This document shows positions 60,311-64,000 of a DNA stretch of 64,000 nt, piece by piece (position 1 is the first letter of the stretch; each line of letters begins with the position of its first letter). A model generated the notes under the pieces. That model ran no database searches. It saw nothing but the letters and a program-made list of their open reading frames with translations, and had not been told where the DNA came from. The translations under genes were made by a program, and so were the position numbers. The stretch is taken from contig NZ_JABAIT010000003.1 in NCBI RefSeq assembly GCF_012843265.1, forward strand, positions 1 through 64,000, read 5' to 3'. The stretch comes from Bacillus sp. DNRA2. Its GTDB lineage: Bacteria; Bacillota; Bacilli; Bacillales; Cytobacillaceae.

Positions 60311-61248
60311 CCAAAATAGTATTCATGGGTACCCCTGATTTTTCGGTTCCGATTTTACGAACACTTGTGGAAAATGGCTATGATGTCGTTGCTGTAGTCA
60401 CGCAGCCTGATCGCCCGGTTGGACGTAAAAAGGTGTTAACGCCACCACCTGTGAAAGTTGAGGCTTTGGCGCATGGAATTCCGGTGTTTCAACCTGAAAA
60501 AATCCGCCGACCGGAAGAGCTAGCACCAATTCTTGAGCTAAAGCCAGATTTAGTTGTCACTGCAGCATTTGGACAAATTTTACCTAATACATTACTTGAG
60601 GCACCAAAGTACGGCTGTATTAATGTCCATGCCTCCCTACTGCCGGAATTGCGCGGAGGAGCGCCCATTCATTATGCAATTTTGCAAGGAAAGAAAACAA
60701 CAGGCATAACGATTATGTATATGGCCGAGCAATTGGATGCCGGTGATATTCTCACGCAACGGGAGATAGATATTACTGAAGCGGATAATGTCGGAACACT
60801 TTTTGAAAAATTAAGCAAAGTCGGCTGCGAGTTACTAATCGATACTTTGCCAAAATTACTTGCAAATGAGCTTACAGCGATTCCCCAAGATGAGGAAAAA
60901 GCAACATTTGCTCCAAACATCAAACGGGAGCAGGAGAAAATTGACTGGACTAAATCTGGTGAAGAAATCTATAACCAAATTCGCGGGTTAAATCCATGGC
61001 CGGTGGCGTTCACAGTGTGGAACGAATTGCCATTGAAAGTTTGGGAAGCAGCTAAAGTCTCTGCTCCAAAACAAGCTGCACCAGGTACGGTGCTTGAGTT
61101 ACAAAAAGACGGGATTGTGATTGCAACGGGCAATGAAACGGCAATCAAAATGATAGAGATTCAACCTTCAGGGAAAAAGAAAATGCCTGCAGCACAATTT
61201 TTACAAGGAAAAGTCTCGATGAGCATAGGTGAAAAGATTGGAGACTAA
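60307..61248 (+). CDS. fmt: Methionyl-tRNA formyltransferase
   Basis: 313 aa. Formyl-transferase domain with MGTPDFSVP, catalytic Asn106, His108 and Asp144, and [11 protein letters not shown] at 110-120; C-terminal OB-like tRNA-binding domain from about 208. Uses 10-formyl-THF to make fMet-tRNA. ATGA overlap with def. Confidence 0.97.
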   Translation: MTKIVFMGTPDFSVPILRTLVENGYDVVAVVTQPDRPVGRKKVLTPPPVKVEALAHGIPVFQPEKIRRPEELAPILELKPDLVVTAAFGQILPNTLLEAPKYGCINVHASLLPELRGGAPIHYAILQGKKTTGITIMYMAEQLDAGDILTQREIDITEADNVGTLFEKLSKVGCELLIDTLPKLLANELTAIPQDEEKATFAPNIKREQEKIDWTKSGEEIYNQIRGLNPWPVAFTVWNELPLKVWEAAKVSAPKQAAPGTVLELQKDGIVIATGNETAIKMIEIQPSGKKKMPAAQFLQGKVSMSIGEKIGD

Positions 61249-61249
61249 A

Positions 61250-62599
61250 ATGAAGGATAAGAAAAAAAATGTCCGCGAAACGGCATTAGAGTTGCTAGAG
61301 GCGATTGATAAAAATCAAGCCTATAGCAATCTTTTACTTAATAAAACAATTGAAAAAAATCAAATTCCGAAAGTGGATGTGGGCCTTTTAACGGAGCTTA
61401 TCTATGGGACCTTGCAGCGCAAAATGACCCTGGACTTTTATTTGGCCCCCTTTATAAAAAATAGTAAAAAGCTTGAGGGCTGGGTCTTAAACCTGCTTAG
61501 GCTGACAGTTTATCAAATGGTCTACTTAGATAAGATACCAGATCGTGCCGCAATTTTTGAGGCGGTCGAAATTGCCAAAAAACGCGGACATAAAGGGATT
61601 TCCGGCATGGTCAATGGGGTATTGCGCAGCATCCAACGTGAGGGTTTACCGAGTCTTGAAAAAATAGCTGACCCGGTTGAACGGCTTTCTGTGGCCACCA
61701 GTCATCCGCTTTGGCTTGTTAAGCGCTGGGTTGACCAGCTAGGATTTGCGAAAACCGAGGCCATGTGCGAATTGAATCTGACAGCGCCTCTGCAAACAGC
61801 GCGCGTGAACCTGACGAAAATAAGCCGCGATGAATGTGTCACCATTCTTGAAGGAGAAGGTTTCCAGGTTGAAAAAAGTCCGATTTTACCAGAAGCAATC
61901 AAAGCTATGCGAGGTAACTTGGCGACAACTAATGCCTTTAAAGAAGGATTGCTAACAATTCAAGATGAAAGCTCAATGCTCGTTGCGCATGCGCTCGATA
62001 TCCATCATAACGAGATGATTCTTGATGCCTGTGCTGCTCCTGGTGGAAAATCAACCCATATCGCCGAAAAATTAAACTTAACTGGCTCAGTCATTTCTTT
62101 GGACCTTCACGAGCATAAGGTGAAATTAATCGCTGCGAATGCCGAGCGGTTAGGCTTGGAAAACATCAAGACAAAGGCGCTCGATTCAAGGAAGGTGCAA
62201 GGGCAATTTGCAAAAGAGAGTTTTGATAAAATATTGCTTGATGCACCGTGCTCAGGGTTAGGGGTTATGAGACGCAAGCCAGACATGAAGTACACGAAAA
62301 AGCCTGAGGATTTAAGCCGGCTTCAGTCGATTCAATTAGATCTGCTTGATGCAGTGGCGCCGTTGTTAAAAAATGATGGAATTTTAGTTTATTCTACATG
62401 TACGATAGATAAGGAAGAAAACACCATGGTAGTTGAAAAATTCATGCAAAACCACCCTGAATTTTTGGGTGATTTGTCGATGATAAAGCGGATGCCAGAC
62501 GCTGTCCAACCGCTGATAGACGAATTTTCTCTGCAAATATTACCTCAGGACATAGGTTCAGATGGGTTTTATATCGCGTGTTTAAGAAAGAGGGTGTAA
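61250..62599 (+). CDS. rsmB: 16S rRNA (cytosine967-C5)-methyltransferase RsmB
   Basis: 449 aa from ATG 61250 (GTG 61229 inside fmt rejected). N-terminal NusB-like RNA-binding domain (1-140), then a Rossmann methyltransferase with [15 protein letters not shown] (SAM binding), [17 protein letters not shown] and the second catalytic Cys in [12 protein letters not shown]. Two bases after fmt, one-base overlap with rlmN (TAATG). Confidence 0.95.
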   Translation: MKDKKKNVRETALELLEAIDKNQAYSNLLLNKTIEKNQIPKVDVGLLTELIYGTLQRKMTLDFYLAPFIKNSKKLEGWVLNLLRLTVYQMVYLDKIPDRAAIFEAVEIAKKRGHKGISGMVNGVLRSIQREGLPSLEKIADPVERLSVATSHPLWLVKRWVDQLGFAKTEAMCELNLTAPLQTARVNLTKISRDECVTILEGEGFQVEKSPILPEAIKAMRGNLATTNAFKEGLLTIQDESSMLVAHALDIHHNEMILDACAAPGGKSTHIAEKLNLTGSVISLDLHEHKVKLIAANAERLGLENIKTKALDSRKVQGQFAKESFDKILLDAPCSGLGVMRRKPDMKYTKKPEDLSRLQSIQLDLLDAVAPLLKNDGILVYSTCTIDKEENTMVVEKFMQNHPEFLGDLSMIKRMPDAVQPLIDEFSLQILPQDIGSDGFYIACLRKRV

Positions 62600-63690
62600 T
62601 GTTGGAAAATATAACAACAACAGAGAATCAAACAACAAGTGATGATAAGCGTTCGATTTATTCATTGCGATTAATGGAGATTAAGGAATGGTTAACAGAG
62701 CAAGGTGAAAAGCCATTTCGTGCCGGGCAAATTTATGATTGGCTTTACAAAAAAAGAGTTTCATCGTTCGAGGAAATGTCAAACCTTTCGAAAGGATTAC
62801 GGGACAAGCTTGGCGAACATTTTGTGTTAACGACATTAAAGACAATTGTTCAACAGACTTCATCTGATGGTACAATCAAGTTTTTGTTTGAGTTAAAGGA
62901 TGGTTTTTCAATCGAGACGGTTCTTATGCGACACGATTATGGAAATTCTGTATGCGTAACGACCCAGGTTGGTTGCCGAATTGGCTGTACCTTCTGTGCT
63001 TCAACATTGGGAGGGTTAAAACGTAATTTAGAAGCCGGGGAAATTGTTGCTCAAGTCGTTAAAGTTCAACAGGCACTGGATGAAACGGAGGAACGCGTTA
63101 GCTCGATTGTTATTATGGGGATTGGTGAACCATTTGATAATTATGATAATATGCTTTCTTTCTTAAAAATTTGTAATAGTGAAGAAGGCTTAAATATCGG
63201 AGCACGCCATATTACCGTTTCGACTAGTGGAATCGTTCCCAAAATTTATCAATTTGCTGATGAAAATATGCAAATTAATTTTGCGATTTCACTTCATGCC
63301 CCAAATACGGAAATTAGGAGCAGGCTCATGCCAATTAATCGCGCTTACCAGCTCTCAGACTTAATGAAGGCCGTGCGTTATTACATTGAAAAGACTGGGC
63401 GTCGCGTCAGCTTTGAGTATGGCTTGTTTGGTGGGGTAAATGACCGGGTTGAACATGCGGAAGAGTTGGCAAAGCTAATAAAAGGAATAAAATGCCATGT
63501 GAATTTAATCCCTGTCAATTACGTTCCGGAGCGGGATTATGTAAGGACCCCAAGAAATCAAATTTTTGAATTTGAAAAGACATTAAAAAAACATGGAATC
63601 AACGTGACGATTCGCCGCGAGCACGGGCATGATATCGATGCAGCATGTGGACAGCTTCGTGCTAAGGAGCGGAAAGAGGAGACGAGATAA
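62599..63690 (+). CDS. rlmN: Dual-specificity rRNA/tRNA adenine-C2 methyltransferase RlmN
   Basis: 363 aa from ATG 62599, the B. subtilis YloN length. Radical SAM enzyme: the cluster motif is Cys126-x3-Cys130-x2-Cys133 ([11 protein letters not shown]), with [15 protein letters not shown], and Cys350 near the C-terminus (DIDAACGQL) as the resolving cysteine. Methylates A2503 of 23S rRNA and A37 of some tRNAs. The start overlaps the rsmB stop. Confidence 0.96.
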   Translation: MLENITTTENQTTSDDKRSIYSLRLMEIKEWLTEQGEKPFRAGQIYDWLYKKRVSSFEEMSNLSKGLRDKLGEHFVLTTLKTIVQQTSSDGTIKFLFELKDGFSIETVLMRHDYGNSVCVTTQVGCRIGCTFCASTLGGLKRNLEAGEIVAQVVKVQQALDETEERVSSIVIMGIGEPFDNYDNMLSFLKICNSEEGLNIGARHITVSTSGIVPKIYQFADENMQINFAISLHAPNTEIRSRLMPINRAYQLSDLMKAVRYYIEKTGRRVSFEYGLFGGVNDRVEHAEELAKLIKGIKCHVNLIPVNYVPERDYVRTPRNQIFEFEKTLKKHGINVTIRREHGHDIDAACGQLRAKERKEETR

Positions 63691-63694
63691 ACGC

Positions 63695-64000
63695 ATGAAA
63701 GCAGTTTTTATGACAGATAGAGGAAAAATTCGTCAACATAATGAAGATAACGGTGGGATTTTTGCAAATCTCGCCGGTCAACGCTTAGCCATCGTTGCAG
63801 ATGGGATGGGTGGACATCGCGCCGGGGATGTCGCCAGTGAAATGGCAATTAAATCTCTTAAAGATTTTTGGGAAAAAACCGAAGAGATTACCACAGCTGA
63901 AGTTGCGGAACGTTGGATTCGTGAGCATATACTTGTTGTAAATCGTGAAGTTTTTCAGCATTCTCAAGTTCACGATGAATGTGAAGGAATGGGAACAACG
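63695..64000 (+). CDS. prpC: PP2C-family protein phosphatase PrpC (5' part, runs off the window)
   Basis: Partial: 102 codons from ATG 63695 to the window edge with no stop. MKAVFMTDRGKIRQHNEDN holds the first metal motif (Asp18), and IVADGMGGHRAGDVAS (Asp36-Gly37) the second. Serine/threonine phosphatase opposing the PASTA kinase PrkC, whose gene normally follows. AGAGGAGACGAG provides the ribosome-binding site; starts 4 nt after rlmN. Confidence 0.95.
   Translation, partial: MKAVFMTDRGKIRQHNEDNGGIFANLAGQRLAIVADGMGGHRAGDVASEMAIKSLKDFWEKTEEITTAEVAERWIREHILVVNREVFQHSQVHDECEGMGTT

Overview
The window is chromosomal DNA from an endospore-forming, low-GC Gram-positive bacterium of the family Bacillaceae. 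It resembles Bacillus or Neobacillus, but I cannot name the species from the sequence. Four things support this. The gene order closely follows the Bacillus subtilis ylbP-to-prpC chromosome segment. Sporulation genes are present (spoVD, spoVE, spoIIGA-sigE-sigG, csgA). The bacillithiol gene bshC is present. MurE carries the DNPR motif of meso-diaminopimelate-type peptidoglycan. Nearly every gene is recognisable housekeeping, and I found no defence, toxin, prophage or secondary-metabolite system. The unusual content is mostly non-coding.

Layout. 1-98: the 3' end (domains V and VI) of a group II intron whose body lies left of the window. 107-3902: GNAT acetyltransferase (ylbP-like, minus strand), panE-like reductase, DUF3397 membrane protein, bshC. 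4209-23646: division and cell wall (dcw) cluster mraZ-rsmH-ftsL-pbpB-spoVD-murE-(MurF N-domain-like ORF)-mraY-murD-spoVE-murG-murB-divIB-ylxW-ylxX-sbp-ftsA-ftsZ. 23760-26564: spoIIGA-sigE-sigG. 26656-30718: ylmC-pgeF-ylmE-sepF-ylmG-ylmH-divIVA. 30775-36284: T-box-controlled ileS, ylyA-like gene, lspA, rluD-type pseudouridine synthase. 36281-48171: the full pyrimidine operon pyrR-pyrP-pyrB-pyrC-carA-carB-pyrK-pyrD-pyrF-pyrE with three PyrR attenuators. 48306-48767: two small minus-strand genes including csgA. 49289-53814: rqcH (minus) and a calcium-type P-ATPase (plus). 53936-64000: yicC-remA-gmk-rpoZ-coaBC-priA-def-fmt-rsmB-rlmN and the start of prpC.

How it fits together. The dcw genes make peptidoglycan precursors (MurE, MraY, MurD, MurG, MurB) and the divisome (FtsL, PBP2B, DivIB, FtsA, FtsZ, then SepF and DivIVA downstream). 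SpoVD and SpoVE are the spore-cortex counterparts of PBP2B and FtsW. sigE and sigG continue the developmental programme, and the intergenic regions carry candidate sigma-H, Spo0A-type sigma-A and sigma-F promoters at the expected places. The pyr genes form a translationally coupled chain (ATGA or GTGA overlaps) controlled by UMP through PyrR. The last block couples RNA metabolism, nucleotide and CoA synthesis, replication restart and formylation/deformylation of initiator proteins.

Most interesting signals. (1) A ten-copy array of a 7-nt motif at 49028-49219, spaced at exactly 21 nt five times and then exactly 20 nt four times. (2) Two other intergenic arrays (48233-48280 and 34098-34277) that share a GCAAATA-like core with it. 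(3) A free-standing MurF N-terminal-domain-like protein exactly where murF would be expected. (4) A sigG leader whose ribosome-binding site is buried in a small hairpin. (5) The group II intron junction 8 nt from the end of ylbP. Coordinates were counted by hand. Family assignments come from recognising sequence motifs and gene order, with no database search.
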